Under the pieces are notes generated by a model. It worked only from the letters and a program-made list of their open reading frames with translations, did no database searches and was not told where the DNA came from. This document shows positions 26,589-34,755 of a stretch of DNA of 64,000 nucleotides, piece by piece. The stretch is from Gelidibacter algens (lineage in GTDB: Bacteria > Bacteroidota > Bacteroidia > Flavobacteriales > Flavobacteriaceae). Both the position numbers and the translations under genes were made by a program. Position 1 is the first letter of the stretch. Every line of letters begins with the position of its first letter. The stretch spans positions 1 through 64,000 of the forward strand of contig NZ_LZRN01000007.1 of NCBI RefSeq assembly GCF_001678675.1. The letters run 5' to 3'.

Positions 26589-28364
26589 TTATTTAATCTG
26601 TTTGTCAATTACTGAAATAGTGTTTGCAGCTTTGTCATAATCATGCTGCATGGTCACCTCAGAAAAAGGTGTGTATCTTGCCAGTTCACAACTGTCCAAA
26701 ATCGTAATAAAATCATTAACTATGGTCTTGTCCACCTCTCGTTTTATGAGTAGTGACTTTATATGATCCTTACTGAAATCACTGGTTTCAATTTGCAATT
26801 TCGCTTTTAGGTAGTTATGAAGTGCTTTTTCCAGAGCAATATAAAAGGCCTCTTTTTGGCCTAGCGCTTTTTTGGCCTCTCCTAAATATTTTTTAGCAAG
26901 CTTATCTGCTTTGCGTATTTTATTGCCCTTCACATCCGCAGCGCGTTCCGCTTTTTTCTTACGGAATACCAAGGCCAGAGGAATCGCCATGAGCGGTAAA
27001 AGCAGTGAGCTCCAATACCAAGATGATTTGAAGAACGGTTCAGATTGTATTGGCTCAAGATTGGCTTCACTTTTAATAAAAGCAAATTGGTCATTATTCA
27101 TAACGACGCGCTGTTTGCCTTCGCCTACAGCCGCAAAATTACTGTCTGAATTTGTGCTATTTGTAGGGCCTTCAAGAACGTTGATAATCAGTTGTCCTGA
27201 AGAAATTGTCTTATAGGTTTCTGTCTTTAAATCGAAATATGAAAACTCCACATTGGGAATAGGATATTTTCCTTTAAACTGAGGCACGATGGTGTAGTTA
27301 TCCGCAATGCCGCCTTGCATGCCCTCTAATGTAGTCCTTATATTTTCAATATGCTCGGGCTCATATACCTCCAATGAGCTAGGTAAGCTCAACTTAGGTA
27401 ATTGGAACAGTTTTAAGTTTCCATTTCCTGTGACTTCCAACCGGGCCTGTAAAGACTCCGTAGCGTTTAAATCAGTTTTCGAAGTGGTCAATTTAAAATC
27501 AAAATCACCTACAGCGCCAGTAAAATTAGCAGGTTTGCCGTTCTCAGGAAGCGGTTTGACTTGTAATGTTTTACTTCCTGCGGATACGGTTTTATGAACT
27601 TGCGTCATCATCCTTCCACCAAAAAAGTCACGCTTGTTGGTTGGCACCTCCACTGTAATGTCCAAACTTAAGGGCTCAATTTCCAATTTGCCCGATTTTT
27701 GAGGATATAGAACTGTTTTTCTGATCGCTAAATACCGGTAATTCCGACCTTTAAATTGGACATTTTGAGGTTGATTATTTTTTATTTCGATGTTCTGGCT
27801 CCAAAAATCATTGTACCGCGGATTGTCAATTTCTCTAAAATTACTCACCCCAATATCTTCAGACACATACAATTTATAAACCACGGTAATGGCTTCGTTC
27901 AGGTAAGGATTGGAATTTGAGATTTCAGCAACCAGATGCAGGTTATCATCCGCAACATTTTCAACATTATCAGGATCATTGGGTCTGTTTACTGCTGAGG
28001 TAATTTGAACGGTTACTGGGGATGTTTTATAGGTAGAGCCTTCAATTTCTATAGTAGCTTGATTGATGATAATGGATCCTGTTTTTTTTGGTGCTAAAAA
28101 ATAACTATAGGTTTTGGAGAATGATCGCACCCCATTTACCCATGAATGGCTAACCGATTGGTTTGGGCCACCAACGACGGTAAAATCACTAAACGACGGC
28201 GGATTGAAATTATCGCCATCTGTATTCATTTCAAAATCTACGCGCAAACGCTCATTAATCCCCAGTTTGGTCTTGCTTACTTTAGCCTCAAATTTTACTT
28301 GGGCAGCTACAAAACTTGTACTGATTAGGAATAAAAATAGTGATATGTATGTTTTTAATTTCAT
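26589..28364 (-). CDS. batD: BatD: oxygen-tolerance protein
   Basis: A 591-residue inner membrane protein with a large periplasmic N-terminal part. Signal peptide (residues 1-21, ending FVAAQ), several beta-sandwich domains of the BatD/oxygen-tolerance family (VKFEAKVSKTKLGINERLRVDFEMN; PVTVQITSAVNRP), one membrane span near residue 440 (SSWYWSSLLLPLMAIPLALVF) and a cytoplasmic helical tail (KADKLAKKYLGEAKKALGQKEAFYIALEKALHNYL). Placement before batE is standard. In related genomes batC and batD are neighbours; here a four-helix-bundle gene lies between them. Confidence 0.92.
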   Translation of the reverse strand: MKLKTYISLFLFLISTSFVAAQVKFEAKVSKTKLGINERLRVDFEMNTDGDNFNPPSFSDFTVVGGPNQSVSHSWVNGVRSFSKTYSYFLAPKKTGSIIINQATIEIEGSTYKTSPVTVQITSAVNRPNDPDNVENVADDNLHLVAEISNSNPYLNEAITVVYKLYVSEDIGVSNFREIDNPRYNDFWSQNIEIKNNQPQNVQFKGRNYRYLAIRKTVLYPQKSGKLEIEPLSLDITVEVPTNKRDFFGGRMMTQVHKTVSAGSKTLQVKPLPENGKPANFTGAVGDFDFKLTTSKTDLNATESLQARLEVTGNGNLKLFQLPKLSLPSSLEVYEPEHIENIRTTLEGMQGGIADNYTIVPQFKGKYPIPNVEFSYFDLKTETYKTISSGQLIINVLEGPTNSTNSDSNFAAVGEGKQRVVMNNDQFAFIKSEANLEPIQSEPFFKSSWYWSSLLLPLMAIPLALVFRKKKAERAADVKGNKIRKADKLAKKYLGEAKKALGQKEAFYIALEKALHNYLKAKLQIETSDFSKDHIKSLLIKREVDKTIVNDFITILDSCELARYTPFSEVTMQHDYDKAANTISVIDKQIK

Positions 28365-28380
28365 CTATTAAATTAAAATT

Positions 28381-28408
28381 AACGAGCAACGATTAACGAT
28401 TAACGATT
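28381..28408. repeat. Heptad tandem repeat AACGATT at the 3' edge of the four-helix-bundle gene
   Basis: AACGAGC followed by three exact AACGATT units, spanning the stop codon of the four-helix-bundle gene on the minus strand (the units encode its last residues IVNR). The reverse complement AATCGTT recurs at 28779-28785 beyond the gene's start codon. Confidence 0.75.
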
Positions 28409-28770
28409 TTTGAATTGTTGTTTTTAGAGGTTTTGATACTTGCGACAAAAATTGAAATTAACGGGTTATTCTCATCCAATACCTTTAAGATTTTTTCTTT
28501 GTCGCCAATAAAAAGATTTGCGCGAAAGATAATTTTTAAGCAGTTATGACTTTCTCGTAACTCCTTTAAACAAATTCCCATTTTATGAACAAAATCCTTA
28601 TGAGATTCAGCACTTCTAGCTTCTCCGGAATTTAGGGCTGGGGAGCCAGAAGATCTGATCAATTGGTTTCCATAGTAATTACCAGAATAATTGTTTTTGA
28701 TTTCCTCAACGATATTAACTATTGAGACTGCGAAATCTATAACTCGATCTTCTAAATCATTTGTATTCAT
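28393..28770 (-). CDS. Four-helix-bundle protein (23S rRNA intervening sequence protein family)
   Basis: A 125-residue all-helical protein. The segment NQLIRSSGSPALNSGEARSAESHKDFVHKMGICLKELRES is diagnostic of the IVP/S23 four-helix-bundle family, first seen in insertions within 23S rRNA genes and related in fold to Avd of diversity-generating retroelements. It normally forms pentamers; its role is unknown. Here it interrupts the bat operon between batC and batD in the same orientation. Both its start and stop codons lie inside 7-bp-period repeats that are inverted relative to each other. No reverse transcriptase is nearby. Confidence 0.9.
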   Translation of the reverse strand: MNTNDLEDRVIDFAVSIVNIVEEIKNNYSGNYYGNQLIRSSGSPALNSGEARSAESHKDFVHKMGICLKELRESHNCLKIIFRANLFIGDKEKILKVLDENNPLISIFVASIKTSKNNNSKIVNR

Positions 28771-28799
28771 AGATCATAAATCGTTATTCTTAAATCAAA
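28765..28799. repeat. Degenerate heptad repeat at the 5' edge of the four-helix-bundle gene
   Basis: Five 7-mers in register: ATTCATA, GATCATA, AATCGTT, ATTCTTA, AATCAAA. The first contains the gene's start codon on the minus strand. AATCGTT is the reverse complement of the unit at 28388-28408. Confidence 0.6.
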
Positions 28800-28806
28800 A
28801 AGACTC

Positions 28807-29619
28807 CTACCAGTCTTTTTCTGTTTTTACCTTAACGCCTTTTTGCTTGTCGGCATTGATTTTTTCCTGAACTTTCTGTTCTTGATTGTTCATGGCTTCC
28901 AACAAGTTTTTTATTTGTTGAGGAGACAGTTTTCCAGGTTGGGGCTTTTGTTGTTGATTTTCATCTTTCCCTTTTTCATCTTTTGGTTTTTCCTGATCTT
29001 TTTGATCATCACCATCTTTTTTGTCCTGATCTTTCTGGTCGTCCTTTTTATCTTTATTATCCTGATCCTGTTGGTCTTTATTGTCTTTATCCTTGTCTTT
29101 GTTTTCGTCCTGCTTCTCTTTGTCCTTATCTTGGTTTTCGTCAGGTTGATCATCTTTTTGCTGCTCTGCACATTCCTTTGCTAAGCCAAGATTGTAACGG
29201 GTTTCATCATCTGTAGGATCATTTCTTAAAGCGCTTTTGTAAGCTTCTACAGCTTCTTTGCACTGTTTGTTTTTCATTAAAATATTACCAATATTATGAA
29301 ATGCCTTATGCTTGCTCGATTTATCAGAGGCATTTTTTGCAGCTTGTTGCTGTCTGTATAAGGCCTCTTCATAGTTGCCTTTTTTGTAATAGGAATTACC
29401 CAAATTATAGGTGCCAGCAACTGAAGTTGGTTGTTTGGAAATGGCTTTGCGATATTCTTTTTCAGCAGAGATGAAATTATCATCACCCATAAGTGCGTTG
29501 GCTTCATAAACAAAATCATTGGATTTCTTAGTGGCCAATAGCTGTTCCTTCTCTTTCCCATCGTCTTGGGAAAAAGCGAAACATGTAAAAAAAAGAATTA
29601 GAAGTGTTAAGTATTTCAT
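28807..29619 (-). CDS. batC: BatC: TPR protein with Asp/Lys/Gln-rich linker
   Basis: A 270-residue exported protein: signal peptide (MKYLTLLILFFTCFAFSQ), three TPR motifs between residues 35 and 150 (SAEKEYRKAISKQPTSVAGTYNLGNSYYKKGNYEEALYRQ), then about 75 residues of low-complexity Asp/Lys/Gln/Glu. The last 45 residues resume ordered sequence (LSPQQIKNLLEAMNNQEQKVQEKINADKQKG). Gene order and architecture match BatC, thought to form complexes with BatB and BatA. The low-complexity linker length probably varies between strains through slippage. Confidence 0.9.
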   Translation of the reverse strand: MKYLTLLILFFTCFAFSQDDGKEKEQLLATKKSNDFVYEANALMGDDNFISAEKEYRKAISKQPTSVAGTYNLGNSYYKKGNYEEALYRQQQAAKNASDKSSKHKAFHNIGNILMKNKQCKEAVEAYKSALRNDPTDDETRYNLGLAKECAEQQKDDQPDENQDKDKEKQDENKDKDKDNKDQQDQDNKDKKDDQKDQDKKDGDDQKDQEKPKDEKGKDENQQQKPQPGKLSPQQIKNLLEAMNNQEQKVQEKINADKQKGVKVKTEKDW

Positions 29620-29947
29620 TTCTCTATAGCGTTAGGGGCTTGTGTTTTAATCTTATCATGAAATTGGTGGTGGCTTATCAGAAGCTCATTCAATTCAAAC
29701 TGACCATTTATCTTCTTCATTCTCAAACAGCGCATAAAACTAAAAAAACTAATGGAATCAGGGTTATAATGTTTTCATAAAATACGTATTTACACCATGA
29801 CATTAACTTTTTCTTAACCGCTATGAGATCAAGCTGTTGCAAATTTTAAGAACTGGAGAGGATTCAATATCTAAAATTGCGAATCAACAGTCACGATTTT
29901 GAAACGCTCCCATCTGTCAAAGGCAAGTTCGTATGGTTTTAAGAGCC
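29620..29947. other. Noncoding gap in the bat operon between batB and batC
   Basis: A 328-base gap unusual for this packed operon. It has no convincing reading frame, hairpin terminator or known repeat. The minus strand carries GTTAAGAAAAAGTTAA followed by AT-rich sequence about 170 bases before batC, which could be an internal promoter, but no TAnnTTTG box is present. Confidence 0.35.
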
Positions 29948-30985
29948 TTATACGTTTTCATTAAACAAATTCAGGCGTTTTAGCCATGACGTGCGTCTTT
30001 CAAGAAGCAAGACATCTATAAGCAGAAAGAAAAGTGCTGCGCCCAAAAACCATTGAAACTGAGATTCGAAATCGGCGAATTGTTTAGCTTCAAACTCAGT
30101 TTTGTCGATTTTATTCAAAATATCTCGGATCTCCTCAACCACTTGATTGGTGTTTTTTCCGTTAATGTAAGTGCCATTAGTTTCTTCTGCAATACTTTTC
30201 AAAGTGTTTTCATCCAAACGGGTAATCACTGTTTGACCGTTATTATCCTTTTTATAATTGACGATAACACCATTTCGTCTTTCTGGAATTGGACCTCCTT
30301 TGACGTCACCTACACCTATGGTGAAAATGCGGATGCCTTCTTCTTTTGCTTCTTGCGCTGCTTGTGTTGCTAATTCACCGTGATCTTCTCCGTCAGAAAT
30401 AATAATAAGGATCCTGTTGGTCTCTTGGTCATCGTCATAATAAGTTTTGGCCAATTCAATGGCTTCATTGATTGCGGTGCCCTGAGATGAAAGCATGTCT
30501 GTGTCCATACTTTGGAGAAACATTTTTGCCGCAGCATAGTCGGTGGTAATTGGAAGTTGTGGAAAAGCCTTGCCCGCATACGCTATGATGCCTACACGAT
30601 CACTGGCCAAATTATTTATGATTTGTGTGACCAATTGTTTTGATTTTTCCAAACGATTGGGAGCAATGTCTTCAGCCAGCATACTTTTTGAAACATCAAC
30701 CGCAAACACAATATCTACGCCTTCACGTTTTATAGTTTCAAACTTGGTGCCCAGTTTAGGATTGACCAAAGCCAAAACCAAACATGCAAACGCAAACGAG
30801 AGCACCACCACTTTTAAAATGGATTTGAAAAGTGAGGTGTTAGGACTTAAGCGCTTTAATAAAGTTTGGCTGGCAAATGTGCGCTGCGCCCGGCGCTTCC
30901 ATAATTGCAGCAGCAAAAATACAAGCATGATCAACGGAATGACCATTAATCCCCAAAACCATATTTTTTCTTCTAATTGATACAT
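29948..30985 (-). CDS. batB: BatB: von Willebrand factor A domain membrane protein
   Basis: A 345-residue inner membrane protein. Hydrophobic segments at residues about 10-28 and 58-76 precede a VWA domain with the MIDAS motif DVSKSM (in GVDIVFAVDVSKSML) and the second ligand region GTAINEAIELAKTYY. A last membrane span lies near residue 310 (WFLGAALFFLLIDVLLLE). The sequence after the VWA core, NKIDKTEFEAKQFADFESQFQWF, matches BatB more than BatA. It likely binds a divalent cation and partners BatA/BatC on the periplasmic side. Confidence 0.92.
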   Translation of the reverse strand: MYQLEEKIWFWGLMVIPLIMLVFLLLQLWKRRAQRTFASQTLLKRLSPNTSLFKSILKVVVLSFAFACLVLALVNPKLGTKFETIKREGVDIVFAVDVSKSMLAEDIAPNRLEKSKQLVTQIINNLASDRVGIIAYAGKAFPQLPITTDYAAAKMFLQSMDTDMLSSQGTAINEAIELAKTYYDDDQETNRILIIISDGEDHGELATQAAQEAKEEGIRIFTIGVGDVKGGPIPERRNGVIVNYKKDNNGQTVITRLDENTLKSIAEETNGTYINGKNTNQVVEEIRDILNKIDKTEFEAKQFADFESQFQWFLGAALFFLLIDVLLLERRTSWLKRLNLFNENV

Positions 30986-30990
30986 TTTTT

Positions 30991-31020
30991 AGTCTTCAGT
31001 CCGCAGTCCTCAGTTGGCAG
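30991..31020. repeat. Heptad tandem repeat (AGTCCTC type)
   Basis: AGTCTTC, AGTCCGC, AGTCCTC, AGTTGGC, AG: four 7-mers starting AGT in the batA-batB intergenic space. It is followed by the unrelated CACCATGAATACACGG. Confidence 0.72.
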
Positions 31021-31068
31021 ATACACCATGAATACACGGATATTTTTTCTATAACTCTTAATCTATTT

Positions 31069-32076
31069 TTAATTAAAACTTCTAAACAACGTTGAGCGTA
31101 ATAAAAATTCAATAAGCAACAGTCCAAAAGCCAATAATATTAATGGACGGTACATTTCTTGGTAATTGTAATATTTGAATTCTTCAACATCAGTTTTTTC
31201 CAACTTGTTGATTTCCTTGTAAATTTCTGCCAACTTTCTATTATCAGTCGCTCTAAAATAGACACCTCCTGTAACGTCTGAAATGTCTTTCAGTAAGGCT
31301 TCATCAATTTCTACTTGTTGACGGCCGTATTGAAAATTTCCGTTAGGTAGAATACCGATAGGTGACAAGGCCATTCCGTTGGTTCCAATACCTATAGTAT
31401 ACACTTTAATACCATATTCTACGGCCAGTTCACTAGCAATTTTTGGATCTATAAAACCAGAATTGTTAACCCCATCAGTCAATAGAATAATGACTTTACT
31501 TTTGGCCTTGCTGTCTTTAATCCTGTTTACAGAGGTGGCCAAACCAGAGCCAATGGCAGTACCGCCCTCAATTATGGTGTTGTACTTAATGTCATTAAGC
31601 GCGCGCAACACAATGGCCTTATCACTTGTAATAGGGGTTTTTGTATAACTTTCTCCTGCATATTCCACAATACCAATGCGATCATTTGGTCGGCCTTTTA
31701 TAAAATCTGAAGCCACTTGTTTCAGTGCCTCCAAACGGTTTGGCAGTAAATCTTTGGCAAGCATACTTGCAGAAACATCAATGGCGATCACAATATCAAT
31801 ACCTCGTGTGGTTTTTGTTTTAGTAGATACATCTACAGTTCTTGGGCGCGCCAAAGCGGTAATCACTAAAGCGAGTGCCAGCAACCTCAAAACAAATAAC
31901 AAATGCCTTGCTTTTGGCAACCAAGATTGGGTAATTTTAAACCCTTTTATGGTAGAGATCTTAAGCTCGGCCGTTTGCTTGTTGTGTTTAAGGACATACC
32001 ATAAGATGAGCACTGGCAGGATTAATAACAACCAAAAAAACGTTTTGTTTAAAAATTCAATTCCTTCCAGCATCAT
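31069..32076 (-). CDS. batA: BatA: von Willebrand factor A domain membrane protein
   Basis: A 335-residue inner membrane VWA protein. Two N-terminal membrane spans (residues about 10-27 and 57-77) precede the VWA domain with MIDAS DVSASM (GIDIVIAIDVSASMLAKDLLPNRLEALK) and GTAIGSGLATSVNRIK. A C-terminal span follows (PLILLAFGLLLIEFLL). The DVSASMLAKDLLPNRLEALK motif is characteristic of BatA. Its start overlaps the stop of the upstream gene by 4 bases, indicating coupling. Confidence 0.93.
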   Translation of the reverse strand: MMLEGIEFLNKTFFWLLLILPVLILWYVLKHNKQTAELKISTIKGFKITQSWLPKARHLLFVLRLLALALVITALARPRTVDVSTKTKTTRGIDIVIAIDVSASMLAKDLLPNRLEALKQVASDFIKGRPNDRIGIVEYAGESYTKTPITSDKAIVLRALNDIKYNTIIEGGTAIGSGLATSVNRIKDSKAKSKVIILLTDGVNNSGFIDPKIASELAVEYGIKVYTIGIGTNGMALSPIGILPNGNFQYGRQQVEIDEALLKDISDVTGGVYFRATDNRKLAEIYKEINKLEKTDVEEFKYYNYQEMYRPLILLAFGLLLIEFLLRSTLFRSFN

Positions 32077-33755
32077 TCTACCTTTTTAAGTTCTACAGAA
32101 TTTAAAACGCGATCCATAATAGCATCGGCATACTGATCTTCAGCATCCCAAACCAGAATTATTTGCTGCAAAATATTTTGTGTCGTAAACGCCAATAACA
32201 CATAGTTCCCCTTTCTGTATGTGTCTGACAAAGGGCTAGGAAACGAAGCAGAACCAAATACCTTCAAGCCTTCAGCAGCGTTAGGCGTGATGAATTGCTC
32301 TCGTTTGACAAGAATATCCTTGACATTATTTTTTTCAAGCATTTGTAAGCCGCCGTCAATGGCCAAATTCAAATCAATTTTTGTGGAATCAGGCACATTA
32401 AATTTTGTGGTGCTTACCAGAATGTTTAAAGAACTCAGCAACGTGCCATAACTAAACATGGTGGTTTTGGCGTTAGAAATGGTATCAACGGCTTTAGATT
32501 CTACACGCTCCAAAACAGTAGGTGTGGTGATGTATATAGGCGGAACTCCATAATCACTAGTCACCCAATCGCCTTCCAAAAGTTCTTTGCTGTCATTGCC
32601 AATAATAGTGTCTTTTACATAATCAAAACCATATTTCACAGAAAAACCGACAAAGGTAGCGATGATTAAAAACACTGAAATGGCAACGGTAATAATGATT
32701 TTACGACGTCTATTTTTACGTTCCCGCTCTTCTTTATATTGCTGATTGAGTAATTTTTCTTCTTCAGTAGGTTCTGGTAAGGCTTGCTTGACATGGTCAA
32801 TTTCAAGATCAATAGTATTTCTGTCAATTTTAGCCAATTCTACATCTGGAGCTGATTTGGCGAATTTCACCAAATCGGCGCGCTTTAAAATGGTTTCAAT
32901 GTTTCTGATATCTTCTTTGCTCAGTTCAATTTGATTGCCATCTTTCAGTAAATTCAATCGGTACACCAATTCGTCAGTGGTGCTTTCCAAAGCCCGATCA
33001 TAAACCTTTTCATCCAAATAACGTCTTATAATAAAAGTTAATTCAGAATAATAGCCTTTAAGTTCAGACTGTTGCAGATAATCAGTTTCATCCAATTTCT
33101 TAAGTGCGAGTTTAGCACGCTCATAGGGCGGTAAAAGGGCAATCTCCTCTGCTTCAGTCAACGGTTTTTTACGCCAAATAAACCAGTACAATAAAAAGGC
33201 AATTAAAGCTAAAATTGCTAAAACAATCAGCGCTGTTTTCCACCAATCACTACTACTTTTTTCAACCTCTATATATGGCTTAATATCATAAAGTCCTTGT
33301 TTGGTTGAGTCTACAAGAATAGTATTGACTTCAACCCTTAAAGAATCTGTAAAATATTCTTTAGTGCCTATAATGATTTTTTGTCTGGGAATGGTGTAGC
33401 TGCCTGAATCAAATTGGGTCAAGCCATATTTTTTGATGAGGTTGTATTTGGCATTGTTTTTTGTGGTATCCGCTTTGTAGGATTCAATCATTTCCAAAGG
33501 CGAAAAGGTCTGGCCTTCCGGAAAAACCACCAAATCTGTAGTGTCTGCCTCTACTTCAATTTTATAGGTAATCTGTTCTCCAATCTTGATTTTTGTAGAA
33601 TCGATTGAGGATTTGACTTGGGCGAAAGAGACGAAAGAAAAGAGGAAAAAGAAAAGAGATAGGTAGACCGATGACGGATGACCGATGACCGATAAATTAG
33701 AGGTTTTATTATAACTTAAATCAAAATTCTTCATTACTAATTTTAAATTCTTCAT
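32073..33755 (-). CDS. Bat-operon membrane protein of unknown function
   Basis: A 560-residue protein in the slot between DUF58 and batA that is regularly filled by an unnamed protein in flavobacterial bat operons. The hydrophobic signal core is at residues 30-45 (YLSLFFFLFSFVSFAQ), so the n-region is about 29 residues long. That extra length comes from a heptad DNA repeat translated as SVIGHPSSV. After a periplasmic beta domain (IDSTKIKIGEQITYKIEVEA) comes a membrane span near residue 175, a cytoplasmic helical region (LPPYERAKLALKKLDETDYLQQSELKGYYSELTFIIRRYLDEKVYDRALESTTDEL), and a second span near residue 355. ATG at 33734 is an alternative start. Confidence 0.82.
   Translation of the reverse strand: MKNLKLVMKNFDLSYNKTSNLSVIGHPSSVYLSLFFFLFSFVSFAQVKSSIDSTKIKIGEQITYKIEVEADTTDLVVFPEGQTFSPLEMIESYKADTTKNNAKYNLIKKYGLTQFDSGSYTIPRQKIIIGTKEYFTDSLRVEVNTILVDSTKQGLYDIKPYIEVEKSSSDWWKTALIVLAILALIAFLLYWFIWRKKPLTEAEEIALLPPYERAKLALKKLDETDYLQQSELKGYYSELTFIIRRYLDEKVYDRALESTTDELVYRLNLLKDGNQIELSKEDIRNIETILKRADLVKFAKSAPDVELAKIDRNTIDLEIDHVKQALPEPTEEEKLLNQQYKEERERKNRRRKIIITVAISVFLIIATFVGFSVKYGFDYVKDTIIGNDSKELLEGDWVTSDYGVPPIYITTPTVLERVESKAVDTISNAKTTMFSYGTLLSSLNILVSTTKFNVPDSTKIDLNLAIDGGLQMLEKNNVKDILVKREQFITPNAAEGLKVFGSASFPSPLSDTYRKGNYVLLAFTTQNILQQIILVWDAEDQYADAIMDRVLNSVELKKVE
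33668..33695. repeat. Heptad tandem repeat (CCGATGA) inside a coding N-terminus
   Basis: CCGATGA, CGGATGA, CCGATGA, CCGATAA: four contiguous 7-mers located between the start codon and the signal-peptide core of the bat-operon membrane protein. Confidence 0.78.
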
Positions 33756-33758
33756 TGA

Positions 33759-34625
33759 TTATGCTCTGTGTTTAAAATAGCCCAATAATTTTGTCACATA
33801 GCTTTCATCTACACGGCAGTCAATAACGCCAGCACCTGATTTTGTAAAGGTCTCCTTGAAATAGTTGACGCGTTCATTATGATATTTGCCATAATTTGTT
33901 CTGATTTTTTTTGAAGACGTATTGACCAACATATATTCTCCAGTTTCTTCATCCTGCATTTGTACCATTCCTAAATTCGGAATGCTTTCTTCACGCTTGT
34001 CATAAACGCGTATTCCGGTAACATCATGTTTATTGGCGGCAATCTTGAGGGTTTGCTTATAGTCATCCGCAATAAAATCAGAAAGTAGAAACACAATGGC
34101 TTTCTTTTTCATGATACTGGATAGAAATTTTAAGGCTTCCGTAATATTTGTCTTTTTGCTTTTTGGTTTGAATTCTATCAATTCTCGAATAATGCGCAAG
34201 ACATGGAACCTTCCTTTTTTAGGTGGAATGTACAATTCAATAGCATCGGTAAAAAGGATCAAGCCAATTTTATCATTATTTTGGGTCGCTGAAAACGCCA
34301 AGGTAGCGGCAATTTCTGTAATAATTTCATTTTTAAATTGTTCATCAGTACCAAACCATTCTGAACCAGAAATATCAACCATAAGCATCATGGTCAGCTC
34401 GCGCTCTTCCTCAAATATTTTGATGTGGGGTTCATTGTAACGCGCCGTGACATTCCAATCAATATTACGGACATCATCTCCATATTGGTATTGGCGCACT
34501 TCACTAAAAGTCATCCCACGACCTTTGAAAGTAGAATGGTATTCGCCTCCAAAGATGTGATTAGACAGGCGCCGTGTCTTAATCTCAATTTTACGTACTT
34601 TTTTTAAGAGCTCTTTTGTATCCAT
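33759..34625 (-). CDS. DUF58 domain protein of the MoxR/Bat system
   Basis: A 288-residue cytoplasmic protein with a C-terminal VWA-like DUF58 domain. Key motifs: the GEYHSTFKGRGMTFSEVRQYQYGDDVRNIDWNVTAR segment that defines DUF58, followed by MIDAS-like LMVDISGSEWFG. The ATG at 34625 is preferred over an in-frame TTG at 34643, whose first codons (MGARGH) come from a G/C-rich repeat. It sits between moxR and the rest of the operon as in other Bacteroidota; it probably works with the MoxR ATPase as a chaperone-like pair. Confidence 0.93.
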   Translation of the reverse strand: MDTKELLKKVRKIEIKTRRLSNHIFGGEYHSTFKGRGMTFSEVRQYQYGDDVRNIDWNVTARYNEPHIKIFEEERELTMMLMVDISGSEWFGTDEQFKNEIITEIAATLAFSATQNNDKIGLILFTDAIELYIPPKKGRFHVLRIIRELIEFKPKSKKTNITEALKFLSSIMKKKAIVFLLSDFIADDYKQTLKIAANKHDVTGIRVYDKREESIPNLGMVQMQDEETGEYMLVNTSSKKIRTNYGKYHNERVNYFKETFTKSGAGVIDCRVDESYVTKLLGYFKHRA

Positions 34626-34627
34626 AT

Positions 34628-34650
34628 GCCCCCTAGCCCCCAAAGGGGGT
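34628..34650. repeat. G/C-rich palindromic repeat, left copy
   Basis: GCCCCCTAGCCCCC then AAAGGGGGT. Its reverse-complement partner at 34732-34753 matches at 20 of 22 positions. The repeat begins 3 bases upstream of the DUF58 start codon. Such C5/G5 elements stand out in this AT-rich DNA. Confidence 0.8.
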
Positions 34651-34731
34651 ATTGATTGCGGTTAAAAAAATATTCGAAATTATATTAGACATGTTATTTT
34701 TATTAGCCTTCCTTTATTCTGAGTAAGAATT

Positions 34732-34753
34732 CCCCCTTCGGGGGTTAGGGGGC
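34732..34753. repeat. G/C-rich palindromic repeat, right inverted copy
   Basis: CCCCCTTCGGGGGTTAGGGGGC lies 3 bases past the moxR stop codon. It forms its own short hairpin (CCCCC-TTC-GGGGG) and is inverted relative to the copy at 34628-34650. Confidence 0.8.
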
Positions 34754-34755
34754 TT

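Noticed and set aside
28393-28770. Diversity-generating retroelement (Avd-like four-helix bundle)
   Set aside because: No reverse transcriptase, template/variable repeats or C-type lectin gene are visible; the protein is of the IVP branch.
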